Below, piece by piece: positions 15,534 through 23,188 of a DNA stretch of 63,638 bases. The stretch's first letter is position 1, and each line of letters opens with the position of its first letter. Origin of the DNA: Euryarchaeota archaeon UBA443 (lineage in GTDB: Archaea > Thermoplasmatota > Poseidoniia > Poseidoniales > Poseidoniaceae). The stretch is from contig DAKS01000047.1 in assembly GCA_002499195.1 (NCBI GenBank), positions 1-63,638 of the forward strand, given 5' to 3'. The notes under the pieces were generated by a model. The model was not told the origin of the DNA. It ran no database searches and worked only from the letters and a program-made list of their open reading frames with translations. Both the position numbers and the translations under genes were made by a program.

Positions 15534-16163
15534 ATGACCAATGAGCGAACGCCAAAAATATTGATTGTTGGAGCAGGGGGAATCGGTGGACTTGCCTTCG
15601 ATTTGATCGTTCCAGCACTAGAAAAAGTACAGCAAAAATGTTCCATTACTATCATGGATGGAGATACTGTTGAAGAATCTAATCTCGGCCACCAAAGGTT
15701 TTCACAAGCAGATATTGGCGAATTCAAAACAAATGCGCTGGTAGCGAAATTCACATCTCTTTCACATGTACACTGTACTTCTAACACGGACAACTTGCGA
15801 ACAGAGGAACAATTGCACGATTATGATTACATTATCATCGGTGTCGACAGACCGCACCCTCGAAGGCTTGTTCACGCGACCAGCGTTCCATGGATTGACT
15901 TGCGTTCCACAGGCGATGGTCATGTCTATTTCACCAACGATTCAGACCCCGCTCTTGTTGCCATGATGACACCAGACCACGAACCTGCAAGTTGTCAAAT
16001 TGCAGGAGCCATTGATGCAGGGAACATACAATTCGGATACGTTAACGCCGCAGCAGCAGCAGCAACATGGTTGATGGGACGGTTGAGGGAACAACCACCG
16101 CTTAGAGAGCGAATGTCAAGCATTATGTTTGGAGAACTAAAGTTTCCGGAGGTGAAAGCATGA
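15534..16163 (+). CDS. E1/ThiF-like adenylyltransferase (ubiquitin-activating superfamily)
   Basis: A 209-aa minimal E1-like protein. A Rossmann nucleotide site GAGGIGG (13-19) is followed by the D-x-D-x-V-x2-S-N-L motif (D42, D44, N50), K65, and the Mg-binding Asp candidate D105 (GVDRPHPRR). C154 in PASCQIAG is placed where E1/ThiF proteins carry a thioester or metal Cys. The Arg of the usual S-N-L-x-R-Q motif is His here (H53). It lacks the C-terminal rhodanese of MoeB/MOCS3 types and zinc-binding CxxC pairs. The likely chemistry is adenylation of a ubiquitin-like or peptide C-terminus. Its TGA overlaps the ATG of the JAMM gene (ATGA), so both are translationally coupled. Confidence 0.82.
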   Translation: MTNERTPKILIVGAGGIGGLAFDLIVPALEKVQQKCSITIMDGDTVEESNLGHQRFSQADIGEFKTNALVAKFTSLSHVHCTSNTDNLRTEEQLHDYDYIIIGVDRPHPRRLVHATSVPWIDLRSTGDGHVYFTNDSDPALVAMMTPDHEPASCQIAGAIDAGNIQFGYVNAAAAAATWLMGRLREQPPLRERMSSIMFGELKFPEVKA

Positions 16164-16702
16164 TTCCTGTTATGGACCTTGAAGCAATTGATATTACCTA
16201 CAATCAGTGGATGAGGGCTTGTATACAAGCTGAAGCCCAAGCGGTTGAGTCGGAAGATGTTCTTACAGTCCAACGAAATGCTGCTATACATGGTCGTTGG
16301 GATTTGGTCTACAATCTCTCGTTAATCGCTGGACTTGAAACCTCTGTACTCATAGATGCAAATGGTGAAATCCAAATCGATTGGGGTTCACCTGGCCGAG
16401 TTCCACTACGTCCTCCAGTTGGGATGATGGCGCCGTTTCAGGTTTGGGTTCACACGCATCCAGGTTTCCAAGCATATTGGAGTGGTACCGATAAGAATAG
16501 TCTCGCAATTGCTCAAGGAATTCTCTCTTCAGCCCTCGTTCTTGGTGCTCCTGGAATCAAACAGAGTCGAAATATTGGCCCAGAAAACATCCAATCGATT
16601 GCTCAAGAAGGACCACTCCAGTATTGGACTGAAGAGGAAGTCGTTCCTTGGGATCGATGGTATACGCAACTTCAAGCAACGCCAGTTGAGGTGATTGCTT
16701 GA
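16160..16702 (+). CDS. JAMM/MPN+ (JAB) metalloprotease-like protein
   Basis: A 180-aa protein with the JAMM zinc signature H-x-H-x7-S-x2-D at H98, H100, S108 and D111 (VHTHPGFQAYWSGTD). A preceding Glu candidate is E60 or E70. JAMM enzymes cleave isopeptide bonds or trim ubiquitin-like precursors. An N-terminal helical region of about 50 residues precedes the JAB core, and the C-terminus contains a Trp-rich segment (QYWTEEEVVPWDRWY). Start and stop both overlap neighbours (ATGA with the E1-like gene, TTGA with the 80-aa gene). The pairing with an E1-like protein resembles prokaryotic ubiquitin-like modification operons such as PRTRC or type II CBASS accessory genes, but no nucleotidyltransferase or ParB is present. 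Confidence 0.8.
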   Translation: MIPVMDLEAIDITYNQWMRACIQAEAQAVESEDVLTVQRNAAIHGRWDLVYNLSLIAGLETSVLIDANGEIQIDWGSPGRVPLRPPVGMMAPFQVWVHTHPGFQAYWSGTDKNSLAIAQGILSSALVLGAPGIKQSRNIGPENIQSIAQEGPLQYWTEEEVVPWDRWYTQLQATPVEVIA

Positions 16703-16941
16703 CTTCGAACGTTCGTTCACCACGAGATGACGAGGAAGAACTCAAGGCACATATTGCAATACTTCGCGGTCAATCCAAATCATTGAAAGAAGTGCTTGCC
16801 GACCTATTGGACGAGGAACCCTCAGAAGAATTGGTTGAGGCTGTTAAAAATCGTATACTTCTTGCTCAGGAACAAGAGGAATCCATCGATCTCAACAAAA
16901 TTGTACAATCTATTCAAACAATGCAATCATGCTGGGTTTAG
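16699..16941 (+). CDS. Small helical protein in E1-JAMM cassette
   Basis: An 80-aa acidic, Leu/Glu-rich protein predicted to be nearly all alpha-helical, with no transmembrane segment. It begins with TTG overlapping the stop of the JAMM gene (TTGA). It does not end in Gly-Gly and does not look like a beta-grasp ubiquitin fold, finishing S-C-W-V, so it is not an obvious ubiquitin-like modifier. It could be a substrate, adaptor or scaffold for the two enzymes. Its TAG overlaps the stop of the convergent fatty-acid oxidation gene. I do not recognise the family. The small size and TTG start lower certainty, but the tight overlap supports it. Confidence 0.6.
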   Translation: MTSNVRSPRDDEEELKAHIAILRGQSKSLKEVLADLLDEEPSEELVEAVKNRILLAQEQEESIDLNKIVQSIQTMQSCWV

Positions 16942-19040
16942 GCATTCTTGTACGTGGCTCTTCGGCCTTCGATTAAGGCGCTGAGACCTTCAAGAGCATC
17001 CTCTGTTGAGAAGATTCTATCCAATCCTTGTAACTCGAACTGAAGGCCCTCATCCAGAGACATCGAAGCGGTTGCATCGATTCGTTCACTAGCCATTGCT
17101 AATCCAATAGGAGCGGTGAATTTCAACGACTTGAGTTGACGCGCAACCGTCCTGTCTTCAGCATCGAATCCATCTGGACAACTTCCAGAAAGTAAGGCAT
17201 CCATATTTCCATCCGAAAAGAATTTCTTAGCAAATTTAACCACTGGACTGTTCTCATTCATCGGTTTACCCGGGTACTTGTCTGCAGGTTTACCTGATGC
17301 ATGAATGTCCTTGATACAGTTTGGAACATCGTTAATATCGACAAGATGTGTTACTAATCCGAGGTCGGTTGCTGTTTCAGCATTCATGAAATTTCCAGCA
17401 AGAACAGCCCATCGACCGAGTTCTCGACCTGCAATACGAGCTGGTCGTTGTGTCCCACCAAGAGCTGGATAAATTCCGATACTGGTCTCAGGGAATCTAA
17501 ATTGTGTTCGTCGCGTTCCAATCCGGTAGTCACATGCCAATGCTAGTTCAAGACCACCTCCAAGAGCAAGACCCGTTGTTAGAGCAATAGTGGTCTTCGA
17601 GGAGTCTTCCAGTGCTGCGAGAAGCGTATGTCCATTTTCTGTGAATGTTTCAATGTCTGGAATATCATCAGAACGGATCTTGTCGACAAAGAACTTGACG
17701 TCAGCACCTGCTACGAAGGCCTTACCCGCACCATCAAGAACGATGGTCGAAACACTGCTATCCGAATTTGCGGCTTGGACTGCCTGTGTGAGTTGAGCAA
17801 CAACGACTTCGTTCAATGCGTTCATTGCTTCCGGGCGATTGATAGTGATCGTTACAATTCCATCTTCTGTTGAAGAATCAACATATGAAAAGTCCCAGTT
17901 CTTTGAAGAAGCGGATTGATCTTTGAAAAATGATGCAAGCGTCCAAGATTGACCTGCAAGAGATTGGTAAGCAGATGCCATTCTGTAGGCTTCTGAAACA
18001 CCAATTCGATTCATCAATTCAAACGGTCCGCGTGCCCATCGAAGGCCAACCTTTGCTCCTCGATCAACATCTTCCATCGAACAGATATCCTCTTCAACAA
18101 TTTGTGCTGCAACACCGAATACAACGCCAAGAAGACGTTCGGAAACGGTGGTGTATTGCTCCTGGGAATACTCTGAATCCTCTTCAATTGGCCACATAGC
18201 ATTCTCTGCAACAAGGTCGCGAAGATTCTGTGCTCCGTTGTATCGAGGAGTATTCAGTTGTTCAGCAAGATAATCCGTAGAATGCAATGCAATAGGTGGT
18301 CCTGTAAGATTCATCAATCCAAATGGACCTAGTCCAATTCGGAACGCTTTACATGAAATAGCATCGATTTGCGCAGCTGTTGCAACTCCTTCCTCGAGTA
18401 AGAGACATGCCTCATTGAGCCAAGGTACGAAGAATCGATTGACAACGAACCCTGGACGATCTTTACAGACGATGACAACTTTTCCAAGTGTTCGACAATA
18501 CTGAACGGTTCGCTCGAGTGTATCCTTGGAAGTTGTCTCAGCAGGAATGACCTCAATGAGTCGGTTCTTTGCAGGATGATAGAAGAAATGTAAACCAACG
18601 AATCGATCCGGTCGACCTGTCGCCTCAGCAAGCGCATTCACAGAGAGTGATGAGGTGTTTGAAGCAAGAATGGTCCCCTCACCACAGACTTCGTCAAGGG
18701 TTGAAAACACCGAGGTCTTGATTCCAAAATCTTCGAATACTGCTTCAATGACCAAATCGGTATCTTCGGCTGTATTTTCTGTTCCTACAACATCGGTGAT
18801 GCGGCCGAGTGTTGCATCGACTTCTTGTTGATTGAAGATACGTCGTTCAATCGCTTCTTTGAGAAAATTCTCAATGATTGAACGTCCACGTGCAACATAT
18901 TGTGCTTCTCTGTCAACCATTTGCACATTGAATCCTTCTTGTGCACTTTTTTGTGCAATGCCTGAACCCATGTTTCCTGCACCGATGATTGCAACGTTCT
19001 CAACAGCCTTCATGCTATCAACCACAGGCAAACCGTTCAT
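16938..19040 (-). CDS. Fused 3-hydroxyacyl-CoA dehydrogenase / enoyl-CoA hydratase
   Basis: A bifunctional beta-oxidation (or crotonyl-CoA hydratase/3-hydroxybutyryl-CoA dehydrogenase) enzyme of 700 aa. The N-terminal NAD domain has GAGNMGSG (about 21-28), then GLHFFYHPAKNRLIEVI with the catalytic His and PGFVVNRFF, and a second HCDH C-terminal domain. The C-terminal crotonase domain has the FVAGADV oxyanion segment and GGGLELALACDYRIG. The HCDH-ECH order is typical of archaea and opposite to bacterial FadB. AGGAG about 10 nt upstream supports the ATG at 19040, though Met10 would also start the Rossmann fold cleanly. It is divergent from an HxlR regulator and overlaps stops with the E1-JAMM operon. 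Confidence 0.92.
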   Translation of the reverse strand: MNGLPVVDSMKAVENVAIIGAGNMGSGIAQKSAQEGFNVQMVDREAQYVARGRSIIENFLKEAIERRIFNQQEVDATLGRITDVVGTENTAEDTDLVIEAVFEDFGIKTSVFSTLDEVCGEGTILASNTSSLSVNALAEATGRPDRFVGLHFFYHPAKNRLIEVIPAETTSKDTLERTVQYCRTLGKVVIVCKDRPGFVVNRFFVPWLNEACLLLEEGVATAAQIDAISCKAFRIGLGPFGLMNLTGPPIALHSTDYLAEQLNTPRYNGAQNLRDLVAENAMWPIEEDSEYSQEQYTTVSERLLGVVFGVAAQIVEEDICSMEDVDRGAKVGLRWARGPFELMNRIGVSEAYRMASAYQSLAGQSWTLASFFKDQSASSKNWDFSYVDSSTEDGIVTITINRPEAMNALNEVVVAQLTQAVQAANSDSSVSTIVLDGAGKAFVAGADVKFFVDKIRSDDIPDIETFTENGHTLLAALEDSSKTTIALTTGLALGGGLELALACDYRIGTRRTQFRFPETSIGIYPALGGTQRPARIAGRELGRWAVLAGNFMNAETATDLGLVTHLVDINDVPNCIKDIHASGKPADKYPGKPMNENSPVVKFAKKFFSDGNMDALLSGSCPDGFDAEDRTVARQLKSLKFTAPIGLAMASERIDATASMSLDEGLQFELQGLDRIFSTEDALEGLSALIEGRRATYKNA

Positions 19041-19113
19041 GAATCATACGCTCCTGCGTTTTGTTTAATCGGTGTTGAAAAGAAATCAAGTATGCGAAAT
19101 ATATCGCAGGTTC

Positions 19114-19569
19114 ATGCCAGAACCCCCGATGGTACTCCCAGCCACTGAACTCAAGATTGTGAGCGATAAAATCAGCGAAACAATCCAGATTGGTGGCTCC
19201 GTTCGGTCCTTACTCGGAGACCACTCTGATCACGGTAGATTCGATCTTAATTGGGAAGTAGATGCTGCTGTTGAAGCACTCAATGTCTTTGGTTCACGAT
19301 GGACTATTGAAATTCTCTCTACATTATACATTGCAGGAGATCGCCGATTCAATGAAATGAAACATCTTCTCAAAGGCATTTCTTCTCGAACACTCTCGGA
19401 TAAACTCCGTTATCTTGCAGAAGAAGGCTTGGTCGAGCGGCTTGTTACCGATGGACCTCCTGTTCGCGTGACATATCGGCTATCCAGCCACGGTATGACA
19501 TGTGGACGCCTTCTCTCACCTTTGGTTGCCTTCATGAAAATCCATCAGGGCTCAATCGTTGGCGCTTAG
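19114..19569 (+). CDS. HxlR-family winged-helix regulator
   Basis: A transcription factor of 151 aa from this ATG, or 165 aa if the GTG at 19072 is used. The HxlR domain is clear from the GSRWTIEIL recognition-helix region, RRFNEMKHLLKGISSRTLSDKLRYLAEEG and the wing PPVRVTYRLSSHG. It lies head-to-head with the HCDH-ECH gene and probably regulates it and itself (inference). An AT-rich element AAATATAT at about 19097-19104 lies inside the GTG-start version. It would suit the divergent gene's promoter, which favours the ATG start. No Cys sensor motif typical of aldehyde-sensing HxlR is evident. Confidence 0.82.
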   Translation: MPEPPMVLPATELKIVSDKISETIQIGGSVRSLLGDHSDHGRFDLNWEVDAAVEALNVFGSRWTIEILSTLYIAGDRRFNEMKHLLKGISSRTLSDKLRYLAEEGLVERLVTDGPPVRVTYRLSSHGMTCGRLLSPLVAFMKIHQGSIVGA

Positions 19570-19616
19570 ATGCGTCAATACGATGCATTAAGATACCAAG
19601 AGGTTATCCTCAACCT

Positions 19617-20279
19617 ATGGCACTTCTTGCACAGTGGACTCGTCAGCGACCTTGGTTGGCTGCGGGAATTGCTGGTATAGCAGGAGGATTTGCAGGCATT
19701 GCACACGGTATTGCAGCTATGGCATCGACTGCATTTGCATTTGGAAGTATTTCGACCAAACGTCAATCAAGTGAACATCCATTCCGATCGCGTATCCTAC
19801 GTACGCTTGAACGGCATCCAGGATTGTGTTATCGTGAACTTCAAAATGAGTTGAGTGCAGCAAATGGAACGCTTCGTCATCACTTGGATGTCATGAAAAA
19901 CCACGGCAACATCACAGTCATGCCTGTTAATGGCCGAACATGTTACTTTGCCGGTGGCCCTTCACAGGTCGAACTATTGCAGTCGGTTTCAAGCGATCAG
20001 CAACGTATAGCATCAAGTCTCCCCATTGGCCTCTCCACTGTCCAAAAACAAGTTATCGATGACATTCTTGATGAGGGCATCCCTCGTTCCCAGGCCCAAC
20101 TCGCCCGACGTATTGGACGTACGCGTGCAAGCGTTCACTCAGCAGTAAAGGTCTTGCGTCGACGTGGAATTCTACGACAAGACGTTCTGAATCTTGCATC
20201 CCATATCCAAATCGATATTTTTCGACGAACAGATCGATTGACCTATCAATGGAATGATGGTCGCCGAGTTCAGGCTTAA
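19617..20279 (+). CDS. Membrane-anchored double winged-helix regulator
   Basis: A 220-aa protein. The start (MALLAQW) gives a basic N-terminus and a Gly/Ala-rich hydrophobic segment at about residues 16-48 that could form one or two membrane helices. Two helix-turn-helix units follow: an ArsR-like unit at about 60-115 (HPGLCYRELQNELSAANGTLRHHLDVM) and a second at about 145-190 (SQAQLARRIGRTRASVHSAVKVL). Membrane-tethered wHTH proteins are common in archaea; the ligand is unknown. It is preceded by the HxlR gene (47 nt) and followed by another wHTH gene, all in one direction. Confidence 0.7.
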   Translation: MALLAQWTRQRPWLAAGIAGIAGGFAGIAHGIAAMASTAFAFGSISTKRQSSEHPFRSRILRTLERHPGLCYRELQNELSAANGTLRHHLDVMKNHGNITVMPVNGRTCYFAGGPSQVELLQSVSSDQQRIASSLPIGLSTVQKQVIDDILDEGIPRSQAQLARRIGRTRASVHSAVKVLRRRGILRQDVLNLASHIQIDIFRRTDRLTYQWNDGRRVQA

Positions 20280-20343
20280 TTTTCGCTTTCTGAAAAGCAA
20301 TTGTTGCATAGCCTTCAAAGACCATCGCCAAGTGTAGTTTGTC

Positions 20344-21456
20344 ATGCTTAATGTCAAATTGGAAGAACTTCCGATGCCGACTACGGATCGTTCGGTTGAT
20401 CGATTGGTCGGATGGTTTGTCGAGTCGTTTTGTTTTGTACGTCGAAAAGGCGATGCAACTGCAGATTATGGAGCAGCATCACCCATTCACCGTATGTTAC
20501 GCGATTATTTCTTCTCGGCTCCAAACAAATCCTGGGATGCACAAGCATTGTCGGATGAACTTGCGATGACACCCGCTGCCCTGAATCATCATCTTTCCCG
20601 ACTCAGTCAATCTGGTTTGCTTTCCTATACGAACGAAGGAAAGGGATGGAGAACCTACATTCTTAGAGGAGGGGGTTTATCGCAAGCCCTAGAATTGTGC
20701 TTTGCTCAGTATCGGTTAATTCTTGAACAGAAAATGGATCGGATTGAATCAGATTGGAACCGTGAAGGATTAACACTTGAAAATGAAATCGCTGAAGATT
20801 CACCTCTTCCACTGAACCTCAGCATAATCGATTACCGCAGCGCACAAGAAGGCGCATCTGAATTGACTCAATGGATGTCTGATTTCGGATTGCTTGGCGA
20901 TCGTCCCGGTAATGAAATTCTTAGCGCTTCTATTTCCGAGCAACTGTTTACTCTCCTACTCAATTCAGGAAACCCCATTTCATTGGATGATGCCCATGAA
21001 CAGTTTGGAGGACAAAAGGCTCGACTTGGCCGAATCCTTGAACGATTTCGGGCATGTGGTTTGGTTGAACGAATTCCGCGAACGGATAGACTCGTTTCTG
21101 CACTCTGGTCTGCGATGGTTACACAACATCAGCGACGTGGTGAAGATTGGTTGCTCAAGAAAGGCGGTTTCATGCGACTCATTCCCGAAAAGAGCCACAA
21201 TTCATTGCTTCAGCCTCTTAGCAAAGGCAAACTTACTATCGAAGTAGTTCAGGATACTATGCAAAACATCAGTGCTTCAGATCAAATGCTCTTGCTCAAT
21301 CTTTTGGGAGGCAGATTGCCACTTGGTTACCGATTGATTGGTTCATCACTTGCAGATTCAAAGCAAAACATCACTACCCGATTTGACCGATTGTTGCGGA
21401 GAATTCGCCGAGTCGGTGCGATGATTGAAGAGGTCTTGACCGCGGGCGATGAATGA
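20344..21456 (+). CDS. Winged-helix transcriptional regulator, large
   Basis: A 370-aa cytosolic protein with at least two helix-turn-helix units. One is at about residues 62-105 (LSDELAMTPAALNHHLSRLSQSGLL) and a second at about 205-245 (LDDAHEQFGGQKARLGRILERFRACGLV). A third HTH-like segment lies near the C-terminus (ADSKQNITTRFDRLLRRIRRVG). No sensor domain is recognised. Met11 at 20374 is an alternative start. The stop overlaps the Dus start (ATGA), so it is co-translated with tRNA dihydrouridine synthase; the reason for this pairing is not evident. Confidence 0.65.
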   Translation: MLNVKLEELPMPTTDRSVDRLVGWFVESFCFVRRKGDATADYGAASPIHRMLRDYFFSAPNKSWDAQALSDELAMTPAALNHHLSRLSQSGLLSYTNEGKGWRTYILRGGGLSQALELCFAQYRLILEQKMDRIESDWNREGLTLENEIAEDSPLPLNLSIIDYRSAQEGASELTQWMSDFGLLGDRPGNEILSASISEQLFTLLLNSGNPISLDDAHEQFGGQKARLGRILERFRACGLVERIPRTDRLVSALWSAMVTQHQRRGEDWLLKKGGFMRLIPEKSHNSLLQPLSKGKLTIEVVQDTMQNISASDQMLLLNLLGGRLPLGYRLIGSSLADSKQNITTRFDRLLRRIRRVGAMIEEVLTAGDE

Positions 21457-22490
21457 TGAGTGACGTTGGGTTTGACACCTACGAGGCGTGGTCGGGTGAA
21501 CAACGACCACTCTATCTCGCTCCGATGGCAGGCGTTTCAGACCTTCCATATCGTTTGCTAGCGAAAGAATGTGGTGCTGATATCACCATTACTGAATTTA
21601 CAAACAGTACGGCATTAAGTCGCGAAGCTACTGCTTCATGGAGAAAAATGGAGTCCGATCCTAGAGAACAACCGTTTATTCCCCAGATCTTTGGTGGTGA
21701 AATGGATGATATGGTCAAGGCAGCAATTATGCTGCAAGAATCAGCCGATGTTATCGACTTGAACTTTGGATGTCCTGCTCCTAAGGTGACCAATATTTGC
21801 GCCGGAGCTGCATTGATGGGTGAACCGCAGAAACTCGTTTCAATGGTCGAAAACATCGTTGATGCTGTTGATATTCCTGTTACTGCAAAAATGCGGCTCG
21901 GTACTGGTCAAGGTCCAAACAATGCGGTCAATATCTGTCAATCGCTCGAGAATGTAGGTGCACAACGATTGTGTATCCATGGGCGGACTCTTCGTCAGCG
22001 ATACTCTGGAATCGCTGATTGGGAAACCATACGAACTGCCGTTAATTCTGTTGATATTCCTGTTGTCGCTAACGGCGACATTACAGACGCACAGAGCGCA
22101 CAACGATGTTTGGAGTTGACCAATGCTTCAGGGCTGATGATCGGTCGTGCTGCGATTGGACGCCCTGATGTTTTTGCTCAAATCAAGGTCGGTCTTGGAT
22201 GGATGGAAGAAGAAGAGTTGCCTTGGGTTCAACAATGCGATAGTGAATGGAATGAGTTGTCCGAAACTTCGCAAGCATTTGCATCACGGCGATGGTGTTG
22301 GAATCGATATGTAGAATTGTGTCGAGAGACGACTGGACTCGCTAAGCAAACAATGCAACGTCACGCTATTGCTTTCTCAAAGGGACTGCCTGGAGCAAAA
22401 TCAGTTCGAACACTAATGCATGAACTTGCAGATGTAAATGAATCCGCTCAGGCGATTTCAGATTTCTTGAAACCAATCTCAGAAAGTTGA
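21453..22490 (+). CDS. dus: tRNA-dihydrouridine synthase
   Basis: An FMN-dependent reductase of tRNA uridines to dihydrouridine (345 aa). The TIM-barrel Dus signature is present: LAPMAGVSDLPYR near the N-terminus, the catalytic Cys C107 in LNFGCPAPKV, KMRLG, HGRTLRQRYSGIADW, VANGDI and the phosphate-binding GLMIGRAAIGRP. A C-terminal helical domain of about 90 residues matches family length. The start overlaps the upstream regulator stop, and Met2 three nt on is an alternative. It ends with a 12-nt convergent overlap with the uS2 gene. Confidence 0.92.
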   Translation: MMSDVGFDTYEAWSGEQRPLYLAPMAGVSDLPYRLLAKECGADITITEFTNSTALSREATASWRKMESDPREQPFIPQIFGGEMDDMVKAAIMLQESADVIDLNFGCPAPKVTNICAGAALMGEPQKLVSMVENIVDAVDIPVTAKMRLGTGQGPNNAVNICQSLENVGAQRLCIHGRTLRQRYSGIADWETIRTAVNSVDIPVVANGDITDAQSAQRCLELTNASGLMIGRAAIGRPDVFAQIKVGLGWMEEEELPWVQQCDSEWNELSETSQAFASRRWCWNRYVELCRETTGLAKQTMQRHAIAFSKGLPGAKSVRTLMHELADVNESAQAISDFLKPISES

Positions 22491-23087
22491 CTTCCACTCT
22501 TCAAGGTCATTGGCTTCTGCCCATGCCTCGTCAGTGGTTTCGCCACGCAATTTGAGAACTTCTCGGGAGAGTAGCCAATAGATGAGAGCGAGAGAATGTC
22601 GGCTCTTGTTGTTCGCAGGAAGTGCAACATCGACGTTTCGCAACTTGTTGTTCGCATCTACAAGACCAACGATTGGCAAACCTGTGTTAACAGCTTCTCG
22701 AAGAGATTGTTGATCGGATGCTGGATCTGTAACGAACAAGATGTCTGGCTCTTTGTAGGAGCGGAGAGACGGGTTTGTCAGACTTCCTGGGATGAATCGG
22801 CCGACCGCGGATAAAGCACCAATGGCTTCAGCAAACATTCGAGCAGGTCGTTGTCCGTATTGTCGAGCGGAAACAACCATGATTTGCGATGGTTCGTATT
22901 GGTTCAAAAATGAGGCAATAATCCGTAGCCGGTTATCGGTTTGGTTGATATTGAGTAGGTATAGACCATCGGAATTGACTGTGTCGATGAATCGAAGCAT
23001 GTCTGCACTTTTCTGCTTTGTTCCAATGTTCACACCGGATTCTTCGTAGAGTTCAAGTGGAATCAGAAGTCCTGTTTCTTCAGACAT
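22479..23087 (-). CDS. rps2: Small ribosomal subunit protein uS2
   Basis: A 202-aa archaeal uS2 of the 30S subunit. Recognisable segments are GTKQKSADMLRFI, GLYLLNI, VVSARQYGQRPARMFAEA, GRFIPGSLTNPSLRSYKEPDILFVTDP, the GLPIVGLVDANN motif and LPANNKSRHSLALIYWLLSREVL. Length agrees with archaeal homologues. A GAGGCA Shine-Dalgarno sequence lies a few nt before the ATG. It appears monocistronic here, divergent from the Cas4-like gene and convergent with dus. Confidence 0.95.
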   Translation of the reverse strand: MSEETGLLIPLELYEESGVNIGTKQKSADMLRFIDTVNSDGLYLLNINQTDNRLRIIASFLNQYEPSQIMVVSARQYGQRPARMFAEAIGALSAVGRFIPGSLTNPSLRSYKEPDILFVTDPASDQQSLREAVNTGLPIVGLVDANNKLRNVDVALPANNKSRHSLALIYWLLSREVLKLRGETTDEAWAEANDLEEWKSTF

Positions 23088-23188
23088 AGTAGTGCCTCAG
23101 CAAGCAACCGACCTAAACCCTCTTCTTAACCGCTTCGCATCATCTCCAAACTACGTTTTTGATGTAAGAAGGCGAAGATGTCAAATCT

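Noticed and set aside
15534..16163. E1-like gene as plain MoeB/ThiF for molybdopterin or thiamine
   Set aside because: No moaD, thiS or other cofactor gene is adjacent, the C-terminal zinc CxxC pairs of MoeB/ThiF are missing, and it is coupled to a JAMM gene. The option is not excluded, only less likely.
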